Positions 1 through 5,770 of a DNA stretch of 8,556 bases are shown in pieces. The DNA comes from Thaumarchaeota archaeon S13 (GTDB taxonomy: Archaea; Thermoproteota; Nitrososphaeria; Nitrososphaerales; Nitrosopumilaceae): positions 1 through 8,556 of the forward strand of contig RHFA01000063.1 of the NCBI GenBank assembly GCA_003724275.1. The letters are read 5' to 3'. The translations under genes and the position numbers were made by a program. Under the pieces are notes generated by a model that was not told where the DNA came from, did no database searches, and saw only the letters and a program-made list of their open reading frames with translations. Within the stretch, counting starts at the first letter, position 1. Every line of letters starts with the position of its first letter.

Positions 1-89
1 TCGCCGAGGTTAAGGGAAAGAGCCCGGAGGAGCTCGGCAGGATGGCGCGGGAGGCGGTGATCGAGGAGATGCACCGGATATACGACTAG
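1..89 (+). CDS. C-terminal fragment of a hypothetical protein (gene enters from left edge)
   Basis: The frame beginning at base 3 reads 28 codons to a TAG at 87-89 and ends in EEMHRIYD. The start lies outside the window. The same C-terminal residues close the complete minus-strand gene at 627-938, differing only at one residue in the overlap (EVKGK here, EVVGK there). The nucleotide match is nearly perfect, which suggests either a full paralogous gene in opposite orientation or only a duplicated 3' end. The short stretch is charged and looks helical. No function can be assigned, and whether the upstream part resembles the other copy cannot be seen. Confidence 0.6.
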   Translation, partial: AEVKGKSPEELGRMAREAVIEEMHRIYD

Positions 90-91
90 GC
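1..91 (+). repeat. Left arm of a 91-bp inverted repeat
   Basis: Bases 1-91 match the reverse complement of 625-715 at 88 of 91 positions. The only differences are three adjacent bases at 11-13 (TAA here, CGT in the other copy). Bases 14-91 are identical, and the match stops two bases after the TAG stop codons. The left limit is unknown because the repeat reaches the window edge. Confidence 0.9.
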
Positions 92-624
92 CCGAAGGCG
101 GCGCATTAACGGGGCGTGCGGGGAACCGGGCAGTGACGGGTGAAGCGATGCCACGTGTGTGGTCGAGGGCGAGCCGGGAGATCATGGTGCGGAGCTCGCC
201 CCCCGCGCCGCACGAGGCCGCGGTGGTGGGCTCGTGCGCCCGCGCATGGCCGCCGGATGGCGCTTCTCGCGTGCTCCACAGTCCCGGATGCGCGGCGTTA
301 GCGGGCGTGTCGGCGGCTGCCCTGGCGTCAACCCGCCCGCTCGCAGATCGTCGCAGTTCCGAGTAGGTTGGTCAACGAGTCTGCCAGCCCCGTCCCAGAC
401 TTTGCCGTTGCCCGCCGGTTCCGTAAAGACGGCCTGTTTGCCGTGCCTGGTCACCGTGGCGCCTCTGCGGAGAGACGCTGTGCGTTTCGCTTCACAAAAA
501 CAGCCTGGCTCAAAAGCCGGCGTCTGGCGCCGTGCTGCCGTGCTAGCCAGCCTGGCGCCGTCTTGCCTGCTGGTTACGAGTCTTTTGCCTAGCTGGGAAC
601 CACAGGATCTCTGCGCGTCTGAAA
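92..624. other. 533-bp spacer between inverted repeat arms, no convincing gene
   Basis: I see no coding region here. The open frames have low-complexity Arg/Ala/Pro-rich translations and no recognisable motif. I found no tRNA, SRP RNA or RNase P signature. Small structures are present: a 7-bp stem GGCGAGC/GCTCGCC at 168-174/194-200, a 7-bp stem GCGGGCG/CGCCCGC at 301-307/334-340, and short direct repeats (CAGCCTGGC at 501 and 548; CTGGCGCCGT at 524 and 552). In GC-rich DNA these may be chance. The block sits between two convergent gene ends, so it may simply be transcript tails. Confidence 0.5.
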
Positions 625-715
625 GCCTAGTCGTATATCCGGTGCATCTCCTCGATCACCGCCTCCCGCGCCATCCTGCCGAGCTCCTCCGGGCTCTTTC
701 CCACGACCTCGGCGA
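625..715 (-). repeat. Right arm of the 91-bp inverted repeat
   Basis: Reverse complement of bases 1-91 with three adjacent mismatches (opposite bases 11-13). It covers the last 29 codons and stop of the minus-strand gene at 627-938 plus two bases beyond the stop. Confidence 0.9.
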
Positions 716-938
716 GGAACGCCGACCTTGCGGCGTCGTCGGCAAACGGCTCCGGCTTTTCGCCGGCGCGCGCGGGCCTCACGGCGTGCAGGTCCATGCC
801 CAGGAGGCCGGCCAGCGGGCCGAACACGCCGTCGTGCTTGGCCTTTTCCTCCTCGCTCTTTGCCCTCTCTAGCATGAACTCGACGGTCTTGGCGTTGTCC
901 GCAAAGAGCGGGTAGGGGTACGAGACTTCCGACGCCAT
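627..938 (-). CDS. Hypothetical 103-aa acidic protein
   Basis: A complete frame from ATG (936-938) to TAG (627-629). I do not recognise the family. The product is small, charged and probably mainly helical, beginning MASEVSYPYPLFADNAKTV and ending EEMHRIYD. It has no signal peptide, membrane segment or cysteines. A TATA-like sequence lies about 30 nt upstream of the ATG, which favours this start and a leaderless or nearly leaderless transcript. Its last 29 codons are duplicated in inverted orientation at the left edge of the window, so a paralogue or a copied 3' end faces it. Wobble positions are GC-rich, as in the chromosomal genes around it and unlike the restriction-modification genes to its right. 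Confidence 0.75.
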   Translation of the reverse strand: MASEVSYPYPLFADNAKTVEFMLERAKSEEEKAKHDGVFGPLAGLLGMDLHAVRPARAGEKPEPFADDAARSAFLAEVVGKSPEELGRMAREAVIEEMHRIYD

Positions 939-964
939 GCGGGGCGGGCGCGGGAGGCGGTCGG

Positions 965-973
965 CTATAAGTT
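965..973 (-). promoter_or_regulatory. TATA box of the 627-938 gene
   Basis: On the minus strand this reads AACTTATAG, an A/T island in GC-rich DNA, centred about 31 nt before the ATG at 938. That is the usual archaeal spacing for a TATA box whose transcript starts at or just before the start codon. Confidence 0.5.
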
Positions 974-1027
974 GTGCGCAGGGTGCGCCTCGGCGCGTTG
1001 TTAGCCCGGGCGCAGAGCCAAGGCAGG

Positions 1028-1035
1028 CTTAAATA
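1028..1035 (+). promoter_or_regulatory. TATA box of the restriction-modification operon
   Basis: CTTAAATA fits the archaeal box A consensus. It is centred about 36 nt before the first ATG (1068), predicting transcription start near 1057 and a short leader. Confidence 0.55.
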
Positions 1036-1041
1036 CGGTGT

Positions 1042-1063
1042 CGTAACGGCGTGTTACGGTAAC
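1042..1063 (+). promoter_or_regulatory. Operator-like overlapping inverted repeats at the R-M promoter
   Basis: Three half-sites occur in 22 bp: GTAAC at 1043-1047, GTTAC at 1053-1057 and GTAAC at 1059-1063. The first two form CGTAAC-GGCGT-GTTACG, and the last two form GTTAC-G-GTAAC. They cover the predicted transcription start downstream of the TATA box, where a bound repressor would block initiation. Which protein binds is unknown. Self-binding by the methyltransferase is one option, a host regulator another. Confidence 0.4.
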
Positions 1064-1067
1064 TGGA

Positions 1068-2038
1068 ATGTTGGGTGGGGGCATTGTGACTCACGTTCGC
1101 GCCGACGAGGCAAAAAAGCGTGCCCGCGGGCAGTACTATACGGCAGCCAGTCCCTTTAGGCTGCCTGCTTTTAGGGGGTGGGCTGCAAAGATCGGCTTGG
1201 GGAGCATGACGGTGCTTGAGCCGTTTGCCGGTGCCAACAACATACCCAAAATGCTGGCGGCCGACCGGGTGTGCAAGTCGTTCGTCTCGTATGACGTCGC
1301 GCCTCAAGATCCGAAAGTGCAGAAAAAAGACACGCTCAGGTCGTTTCCAAAAAACTTTGACGTGTGTATAACCAATCCGCCCTGGCTGGGTCGCTACGCG
1401 GCAAAACGCAGGGGGCTGGCGTGGCCCGATATACAATATGACGACATATACAAGCACTGCCTCCAGCTTGCGCTGGATAGCTGCCCCTATGCCGCCTTCA
1501 TAATTCCTGCCACGTTCTTGCAAAGCTGTCAGTTTAGGGAGCGGCTGGAAACTCTGATTTTCATTAACGGCAAGATGTTCACAGAGACCGACAACCCTGT
1601 GTGTCTGGCGTTGTTTGGTTCGGGGGGGGGGAAGGATCAACAAAAATCTACAGCGGATACAAATATCTTGGAACCATAGGGCGGCTAGAAAGGCATGTGC
1701 CTGCCCCCACAAGATCGTTGAAAATAAGGTTCAACTGTCCTGGCGGAAGTCTTGGTCTTTATGGAATTGATAACACGCGAGAGGCATCAATTCGGTTTTG
1801 CCGTGGTTGCGAGATAACAAATGAAATAAAGCACAGCTCGCGTTCAATAACTCGCATAAACGTTTCTTTTAGAGTTACTAACGCCGTGGTAAACAGGCTA
1901 AACTCAGAGTTTTCTAGGTTTAGGGCGGTCACGCACGATGTGTTTCTCACGCCATTTAAGGGCCTGAGGCGAGACGGGCTTTACCGGCGCCGCCTTGATT
2001 ATGAGTTGGCCAGGAGGTTCATTAACGAGTATGCCTAA
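1068..2038 (+). CDS. N6-adenine DNA methyltransferase (type II-like), frame interrupted at a G10 tract
   Basis: It would transfer a methyl group from S-adenosylmethionine to adenine in the site cut by the neighbouring endonuclease. In the first frame (1068-1679) residues 20-25 are RGQYYT (motif X-like), VLEPFAGAN (49-57) is the SAM-binding motif I, SYDV (74-77) motif II, and ITNPPW (101-106) the catalytic NPPW motif IV. PVCLALFG follows near residue 177. The frame then enters ten G (1622-1631) and runs into a TAG at 1677-1679 after 25 unrelated residues. The natural continuation, starting EGSTKIYSGYKYLG, is in the frame ending at TAA 2036-2038. With 8 or 11 G the two join into a protein of about 322-323 aa; with 10 the product is 203 aa and lacks the C-terminal, probably target-recognition, part. 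GTG at 1086, after a G-rich stretch, is an alternative start. Overlaps the endonuclease start by 8 nt. Confidence 0.85.
1622..1631 (+). repeat. Poly-G tract (10 G) at the methyltransferase frame break
   Basis: Ten consecutive G follow TTC inside the methyltransferase gene, exactly where the conserved reading frame is lost. One more G or two fewer would restore the frame. Such tracts change length by slipped-strand mispairing during replication, and they are also prone to miscounting in sequencing. Confidence 0.9.
2012..2018 (+). promoter_or_regulatory. Ribosome binding site of the endonuclease gene
   Basis: AGGAGGT, a strong Shine-Dalgarno sequence, lies inside the 3' end of the methyltransferase gene, 12 nt before the ATG at 2031. 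It supports that start over the in-frame TTG at 1995 and ATG at 2001, which lie upstream of it. Confidence 0.6.
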
Positions 2039-2795
2039 AAATCCAAATGGCGACTGCATATACGGCGATTATAGCGGAGTTGACTGGTCAGCCTGGGGGG
2101 GACCAGAGTGGGATGAGGCGTTCAGAAGAGTGCGCGCCAAAAATTTGCGTGAAGTGGACGAGGCGTCTGACGACGAGTTAAAGGATTACATTGACGAACG
2201 AAAAATCAAGCGTGCGGCAGAAAAGCGAGGCGTGACGCCTGACGAAGTGTTTGCCGTGATTCGCGATAGCCGCCTTTACAGGGCAGAGTTTATCAAAGAC
2301 CCAAAACGACAAAATTTGTATGAAAGGGTCGCGGCGGAAGCGATTAAAAACATGCCGGGCGTGGAGGGGTTTGTGCACTACGGTACAAACGAGCTCGAGC
2401 TTGTTGACGGCGTTCCAAAAAAACGCAGCGGCGAGCACGGAGCAGAGCCGGGCTTAGCAAAAACTATTGATTTTGGGTGGAGGCGTGGCGGGTTTAGGTA
2501 TTTTGCGTCTCACAAGTACACAAAAGAGCGGGGCGGGGCTCAGGATAACCAGTATAGGGACGTTCTGGCGTTTATAAAAGAGGCAAATAAAAATTCCGAT
2601 GCCGGGTGCGTGTTTGTTGCCATAGCCGATGGTGAATATTATGATTTCGTGGACGCGGGCACTAAATTAAAAAAAATCAATGTGTTAAAACAAAACGCAG
2701 TTGCCAAAAGCGGGGTTTATGCCGTTAGAATTAGCGAGCTGGTGGGGCTGATGGACAGCATGCGTCGTGATGGCGCACCGGCAGGTTTTGGCTAG
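2031..2795 (+). CDS. Probable type II restriction endonuclease partner of the methyltransferase
   Basis: A 254-aa soluble protein. The assignment rests mainly on position: it overlaps the 3' end of an adenine methyltransferase by 8 nt, the usual type II arrangement. The sequence is compatible with a PD-(D/E)XK nuclease core. TIDF (D147) is followed by FASHKYT (K162) and then GGAQDNQYRDVLAFI (about 168-182), then a hydrophobic strand CVFVAIADG. The usual acidic residue two before the lysine would be Ser160, so the active-site assignment is tentative. The N-terminal 110 residues are charged and helical (for example ELKDYIDERKIKRAAEKR). Codon use is clearly AT-richer than in the genes from 2881 rightwards, suggesting acquisition by transfer. 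The frame is intact although the methyltransferase frame upstream is broken. Overlap and internal Shine-Dalgarno suggest translational coupling. Confidence 0.65.
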   Translation: MPKNPNGDCIYGDYSGVDWSAWGGPEWDEAFRRVRAKNLREVDEASDDELKDYIDERKIKRAAEKRGVTPDEVFAVIRDSRLYRAEFIKDPKRQNLYERVAAEAIKNMPGVEGFVHYGTNELELVDGVPKKRSGEHGAEPGLAKTIDFGWRRGGFRYFASHKYTKERGGAQDNQYRDVLAFIKEANKNSDAGCVFVAIADGEYYDFVDAGTKLKKINVLKQNAVAKSGVYAVRISELVGLMDSMRRDGAPAGFG

Positions 2796-2817
2796 TTTGT
2801 CGTGGCGGGTCGAAGCA

Positions 2818-2865
2818 GGCTTGCAAAAACCCGGAGCCCGGCGCGGCGCCGCGCCCCGGCAAGCC
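2818..2865. terminator. Nested GC-rich stem-loop between convergent genes
   Basis: Outer arms GGCTTGC (2818-2824) and GCAAGCC (2859-2865) are exact reverse complements and enclose the perfect 16-bp palindrome GGCGCGGCGCCGCGCC (2840-2855). It lies between the endonuclease stop (2795) and the stop of the small minus-strand ORF (2883). The position suits a two-way transcription end, but no strong T-run follows on either side, so this is a structural guess. Confidence 0.35.
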
Positions 2866-2880
2866 GCCGCAGTCAGAGAC

Positions 2881-3018
2881 TCACGCCCCGTCCAGCCTCC
2901 CGTGCGCGCGCAGGACCGAGCGGGCCGTCTCCGCGCAGACGCGCCGGTTCTCCCTGCCCACTGGGGACCCCTCAAGCAGGTTAAGGGCGTGCTGGAGGCA
3001 CTCAGTGTCAGTCGGCAT
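2881..3018 (-). CDS. 45-aa small protein encoded directly after the CDC48 gene
   Basis: The ATG (3016-3018) follows the TAG stop of the CDC48 gene (3019-3021) with no base between them, and the frame runs 45 codons to TGA at 2881-2883. The product begins MPTDTECLQHALNLLEG, is predicted largely helical, has two cysteines and many arginines, and has no membrane segment. The immediate stop-start junction is typical of translational re-initiation, so it would be made in fixed ratio to the ATPase. No family recognised. A cofactor or adaptor of the ATPase is a reasonable guess from position only. Its short length leaves open that the frame is a chance one. Confidence 0.5.
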   Translation of the reverse strand: MPTDTECLQHALNLLEGSPVGRENRRVCAETARSVLRAHGRLDGA

Positions 3019-5172
3019 CTAGGCCGCCTCCCTGGCCGCCCCGGCGGCGCGCCTTCCCGTCCGCCTTGCGGCAGACTCGATCGCCTCGCTCAGGTCCTCT
3101 CGCGTTACCCTCACCTCCCCTGGCCTGTCCGGCGCGTCCTTGAGCTGGCGCCGCAGGGCGGCGAGCGCGGCGGCGTTTGCGGCCTCGGCGAGCTCGGCCC
3201 CGCTCATGCCTTCGGCGCCCGCGGCCAGACCTGCGAGGTCTATTCCCCCCTCGAGCGGCTTGTTGCGCGTGTGTATCTCGAGTATCTGCGCGCGCGCCGC
3301 GGCGTCTGGCAGCGGAACCTCGACTATGCGGTCAAAGCGGCCTGGCCGCAGCAGCGCCGCGTCGACCATGTCGGGCCGGTTCGTCGCGCCCATGACAAGC
3401 ACGCCGTGCAGGCCCGCGAGGCCGTCGATCTCGGTGAGCAGCTGCGAGACGACGCTGTCCGTCACGCGAGACCCCGCGTCGCTGCCGCGAACCGGCGCGA
3501 TCGCGTCAATCTCGTCAAAGAGGACCACGCATGGCGCGGCCTGGCGCGCCTTGCGGAATATCTCGCGCACCCCCTTTTCGGACTCGCCGACCCACTTTGA
3601 GAGGAGCTCCGGGCCCTTTATCCCGATAAAGTTTAGGCCCGACATGGACGCCACGGCCTTTGCCGTCAGCGTCTTGCCCGTGCCCGGCGGGCCGTGGAGC
3701 AGTATGCCGCGCGGCGCCGCGGCGCCGGACGCCTCAAAGGCCTCCCTGTGCTTCACGGGCCACTCTATGGCCTCGCGCAGCTCTGCCTTTGCGCGCTCGT
3801 TGCCGCCGACGTCCTCCCACGACGTGTCTGGCACCTGCACGAGAACCTCGCGCAGGGCCGACGGCGAGGCCTCGCGCAGGGCCGCCTCGAGGTCTGCCCT
3901 GCCCACGCTCACCTTTTGGAGCGCGTCGGCCGGGATGCGGCCCTCGCCGGGGTCGATCTCGGGGAGTATGCGGCGCAGCGCGCCCATCGCCGCCTCCCTG
4001 GCCAGGGCCCCGAGGTCGGCCCCCGTAAACCCGTGGGCCGCGGCGGCTATCCCCTCGAGGCACTCCCTGTCCTCCAGTGGCATGCCGCGCGTGTGTATGT
4101 TTAGTATCTCGAGGCGGCCGGCGGCGTCTGGCACGCCAATCTCTATCTCGCGGTCAAAGCGGCCGGGTCGCCGCAGCGCGGGGTCTATCGAGTCGGGCCG
4201 GTTCGTCGCGGCGATCACGACTACCCTGCCGCGCGGCGCAATCCCGTCCATGAGCGTGAGTAGCTGCGAGACTATGCGGCGCTCGAGCTCGCCGGCGGCC
4301 TCGTCGCGCTTTGGCGCTATCGAGTCGAGCTCGTCGATGAATATGACGCTCGGCGCCGAGTCCTGGGCGTCCTTGAAGACCTTGCGCAGGCGCTCCTCGG
4401 ACTCGCCATAGTGCCTCGCCATGATCTCCGGCCCGCTCAGGTGGACAAAGTTCGAGTTGGTCTCGCCGGCGACGGCGCGCGCTAGCAGCGTCTTGCCCGT
4501 GCCCGGCGGGCCGTGCAGCAGCACGCCCTTGGGGGCCTCGATGCCGACGCGCTCAAAGAGCTCGGGGTGGCGCAGCGGGAGCTCGACCATCTCGCGCATC
4601 CGCAGGACCGCCTCGCGCATCCCTCCGAGGTCGTCGTACGTCACCGTCGGGCGCGCCGCGGCGTCAACTGACTGGACAATCTCGCCGAGCTCAAACTCGG
4701 TCTCGTCGGTCACGAGAACCGGGCCTGAGGGCCTCGTCGTCTTTATGACAAACTGGATCTGCCCGCCCACCGTGGTCCGCGCGGACAGCACGTCGCCCTG
4801 CGTGAGCACGTGGTTGTGGTACGCGCTCTCCATGTACTCCCTGACCGTCTCCTCGACGACCTTTTGCGTCGTCGACACTGTCACCTTTTTCGCCGCGGCG
4901 ACCTCGACGGGCGAGACCCTCACGCGCTCGCCAATCCCCGCGCCTGCGTTCCTGCGCGTCATTCCGTCAATCCTGACGACGCCCGTGCCGTGGTCTCCGG
5001 GCGGGCCCGGCCAGAGCTTTGCGTACGTCTTTTTCTCCCCGACAACCTCGAGTATCTGGCCCGTCTCCCAGCCGCGCTCCCCGATGACGGCGGGATCCAC
5101 CAACGCGCGGCCCTCGCCGACGTGGCGCTGGCCCGTCTCCTCGACTCGAAGCTCCGTTTTCTTTTCTCCCAT
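3019..5172 (-). CDS. CDC48/VCP-type double AAA+ ATPase (protein unfoldase)
   Basis: A 717-aa archaeal homologue of CDC48/p97/VAT, a cytosolic hexameric ATPase that unfolds proteins, in archaea probably upstream of the 20S proteasome. The N-terminal region (about 1-185) has the double-psi barrel and N-c subdomain. D1 has Walker A GPPGTGKT (221-228), pore-loop Tyr255 in RHYGES, Walker B IFIDELDS (D280, E281), sensor N324 and arginine fingers R335 and R338. D2 has Walker A (494-501), pore loop KWVGES (W527), Walker B D553/E554, and R609/R612. All catalytic residues are present in both rings. The C-terminus is Arg/Ala-rich, ending AAREAA, without the HbYX proteasome-docking motif. Start: ATG 5172 has GGTGA seven nt upstream; GTG at 5175 would add one residue but is too close to it. 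It lies 30 nt after hsp20 and directly before a 45-aa ORF, forming a likely proteostasis operon. Confidence 0.96.
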   Translation of the reverse strand: MGEKKTELRVEETGQRHVGEGRALVDPAVIGERGWETGQILEVVGEKKTYAKLWPGPPGDHGTGVVRIDGMTRRNAGAGIGERVRVSPVEVAAAKKVTVSTTQKVVEETVREYMESAYHNHVLTQGDVLSARTTVGGQIQFVIKTTRPSGPVLVTDETEFELGEIVQSVDAAARPTVTYDDLGGMREAVLRMREMVELPLRHPELFERVGIEAPKGVLLHGPPGTGKTLLARAVAGETNSNFVHLSGPEIMARHYGESEERLRKVFKDAQDSAPSVIFIDELDSIAPKRDEAAGELERRIVSQLLTLMDGIAPRGRVVVIAATNRPDSIDPALRRPGRFDREIEIGVPDAAGRLEILNIHTRGMPLEDRECLEGIAAAAHGFTGADLGALAREAAMGALRRILPEIDPGEGRIPADALQKVSVGRADLEAALREASPSALREVLVQVPDTSWEDVGGNERAKAELREAIEWPVKHREAFEASGAAAPRGILLHGPPGTGKTLTAKAVASMSGLNFIGIKGPELLSKWVGESEKGVREIFRKARQAAPCVVLFDEIDAIAPVRGSDAGSRVTDSVVSQLLTEIDGLAGLHGVLVMGATNRPDMVDAALLRPGRFDRIVEVPLPDAAARAQILEIHTRNKPLEGGIDLAGLAAGAEGMSGAELAEAANAAALAALRRQLKDAPDRPGEVRVTREDLSEAIESAARRTGRRAAGAAREAA

Positions 5173-5179
5173 CACTCGC

Positions 5180-5184
5180 TCACC
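5180..5184 (-). promoter_or_regulatory. Ribosome binding site of the CDC48 gene
   Basis: Minus-strand GGTGA, complementary to the UCACC of the 16S rRNA tail, sits seven nt before ATG 5172 and decides between that start and the GTG at 5175. Confidence 0.6.
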
Positions 5185-5189
5185 ATAAT

Positions 5190-5197
5190 AAAAAAAA
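5190..5197 (-). terminator. T8 run after hsp20, possible partial terminator
   Basis: On the minus strand eight T follow the hsp20 stop by five bases. Archaeal transcription often ends at T-runs without a hairpin, so this could reduce transcription into the CDC48 gene. It is too close to ATG 5172 to be a well-placed TATA box. Confidence 0.35.
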
Positions 5198-5202
5198 GAA
5201 GG

Positions 5203-5673
5203 CTACTGGACCTCCACCTTGCGGCCGGAGGGCTTTTCGCCCGCCAGCCGGAAGGTCACTTCCAGTATGCCGTTCTTGTACGTCGCCTTCGCGGAGTCCT
5301 TGTCGACCTTGCGCTCCAGGGGGACCGAGACGCGGTACCTTTTCTCGCCGCGCTCGGCTGCGATGCTGGCGCGCCTGCTGTCCACGGACACGCCAATGTC
5401 GCCGCGCTCCACCCCGGGCATCTCGACTACGAGCTTGGCGGTCCCCTCCTTTTCGTTGGTGATCGTGTCCACGTTGGGCTCACGAGCACCCCCCTCGGGG
5501 GCCGCGCCGGCGCTGCCGAACTCCTTGATGACGGGCCTGCCGTCCGGGCCGACTGCCAGGGCGTACCCATAGCAGACCGAGCCTGGCCCACAGGCCTCGT
5601 GGCCCCTTGGGATCCCCTGGGCAAACGGGTGCCCGAGGAGGCTCCTGAAGAGGCGCTCTATCTCGCTTTCCAT
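5203..5673 (-). CDS. Small heat-shock protein of the Hsp20/alpha-crystallin family
   Basis: A 156-aa ATP-independent chaperone that holds unfolding proteins in soluble oligomers. The N-terminal arm (1-64) contains MESEIERLFRSLL and a Gly-rich stretch with GYALAVGPDG. The alpha-crystallin domain spans about 65-143, including EMPGV (84-88), the edge-strand sequence YRVSVPL (113-119) and the family signature NGILEV (134-139). The tail carries VEV (153-155), equivalent to the IXI oligomerisation motif. The ATG at 5671-5673 lies about 30 nt after a strong TATA box, so the leader is only a few bases. An inverted repeat between TATA box and start codon is a likely operator. It shares a direction and probably a transcript with the CDC48 gene 30 nt downstream, so chaperone and unfoldase may be induced together under stress. 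Confidence 0.93.
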   Translation of the reverse strand: MESEIERLFRSLLGHPFAQGIPRGHEACGPGSVCYGYALAVGPDGRPVIKEFGSAGAAPEGGAREPNVDTITNEKEGTAKLVVEMPGVERGDIGVSVDSRRASIAAERGEKRYRVSVPLERKVDKDSAKATYKNGILEVTFRLAGEKPSGRKVEVQ

Positions 5674-5681
5674 TACGGAAA

Positions 5682-5695
5682 GTCATAGACATGAC
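5682..5695 (-). promoter_or_regulatory. Operator-like inverted repeat at the hsp20 promoter
   Basis: GTCAT-AGAC-ATGAC is a perfect 5-bp inverted repeat with a 4-bp spacer. It lies immediately downstream of the hsp20 TATA box and covers the expected start-site region, where archaeal heat-shock repressors usually bind. The binding protein is unknown. Confidence 0.4.
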
Positions 5696-5698
5696 ATA

Positions 5699-5706
5699 TT
5701 ATAAAA
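5699..5706 (-). promoter_or_regulatory. TATA box of hsp20
   Basis: The minus strand reads TTTTATAA within a longer A/T island, centred about 30 nt before the hsp20 ATG at 5673. Confidence 0.7.
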
Positions 5707-5740
5707 TAATCGCGGATTCCAGGGTTCTGTTACGATATGC

Positions 5741-5748
5741 TAATATAT
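5741..5748 (+). promoter_or_regulatory. TATA box of the ACT-domain gene
   Basis: TAATATAT is centred 26 nt before ATG 5771, predicting a leaderless transcript. This promoter diverges from that of hsp20 within the same intergenic region of about 100 bp. Confidence 0.6.
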
Positions 5749-5770
5749 CAGACATGGCTGAAATGCCCCC

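Noticed and set aside
182..454. 90-codon minus-strand frame in the spacer, and a 74-codon plus frame at 368-592
   Set aside because: No ribosome binding site, promoter or family resemblance. Residue composition is what GC-rich non-coding DNA gives by chance.
92..624. Small stems considered as a tRNA or structured RNA gene
   Set aside because: No cloverleaf, T-loop, SRP or RNase P core motif could be traced. Seven-bp GC stems are expected by chance in such DNA.
159..872. 237-codon plus-strand frame running from the spacer into the 627-938 gene
   Set aside because: Low-complexity translation. It ends antisense to a gene supported by a TATA box and by its duplicated 3' end.
1029..1712. 227-codon minus-strand frame opposite the methyltransferase
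   Set aside because: The plus strand holds clear SAM-binding and NPPW motifs; the reverse frame has none.
3140..4411. Long open frame (423 codons) on the plus strand opposite the CDC48 gene
   Set aside because: It is antisense to conserved AAA motifs, Ser/Arg/Pro/Ala-rich without domain features, and explained by the GC-rich wobble positions of the real gene. The open frames at 2767-3600, 4421-5188 and 4810-5688 fail for the same reason.
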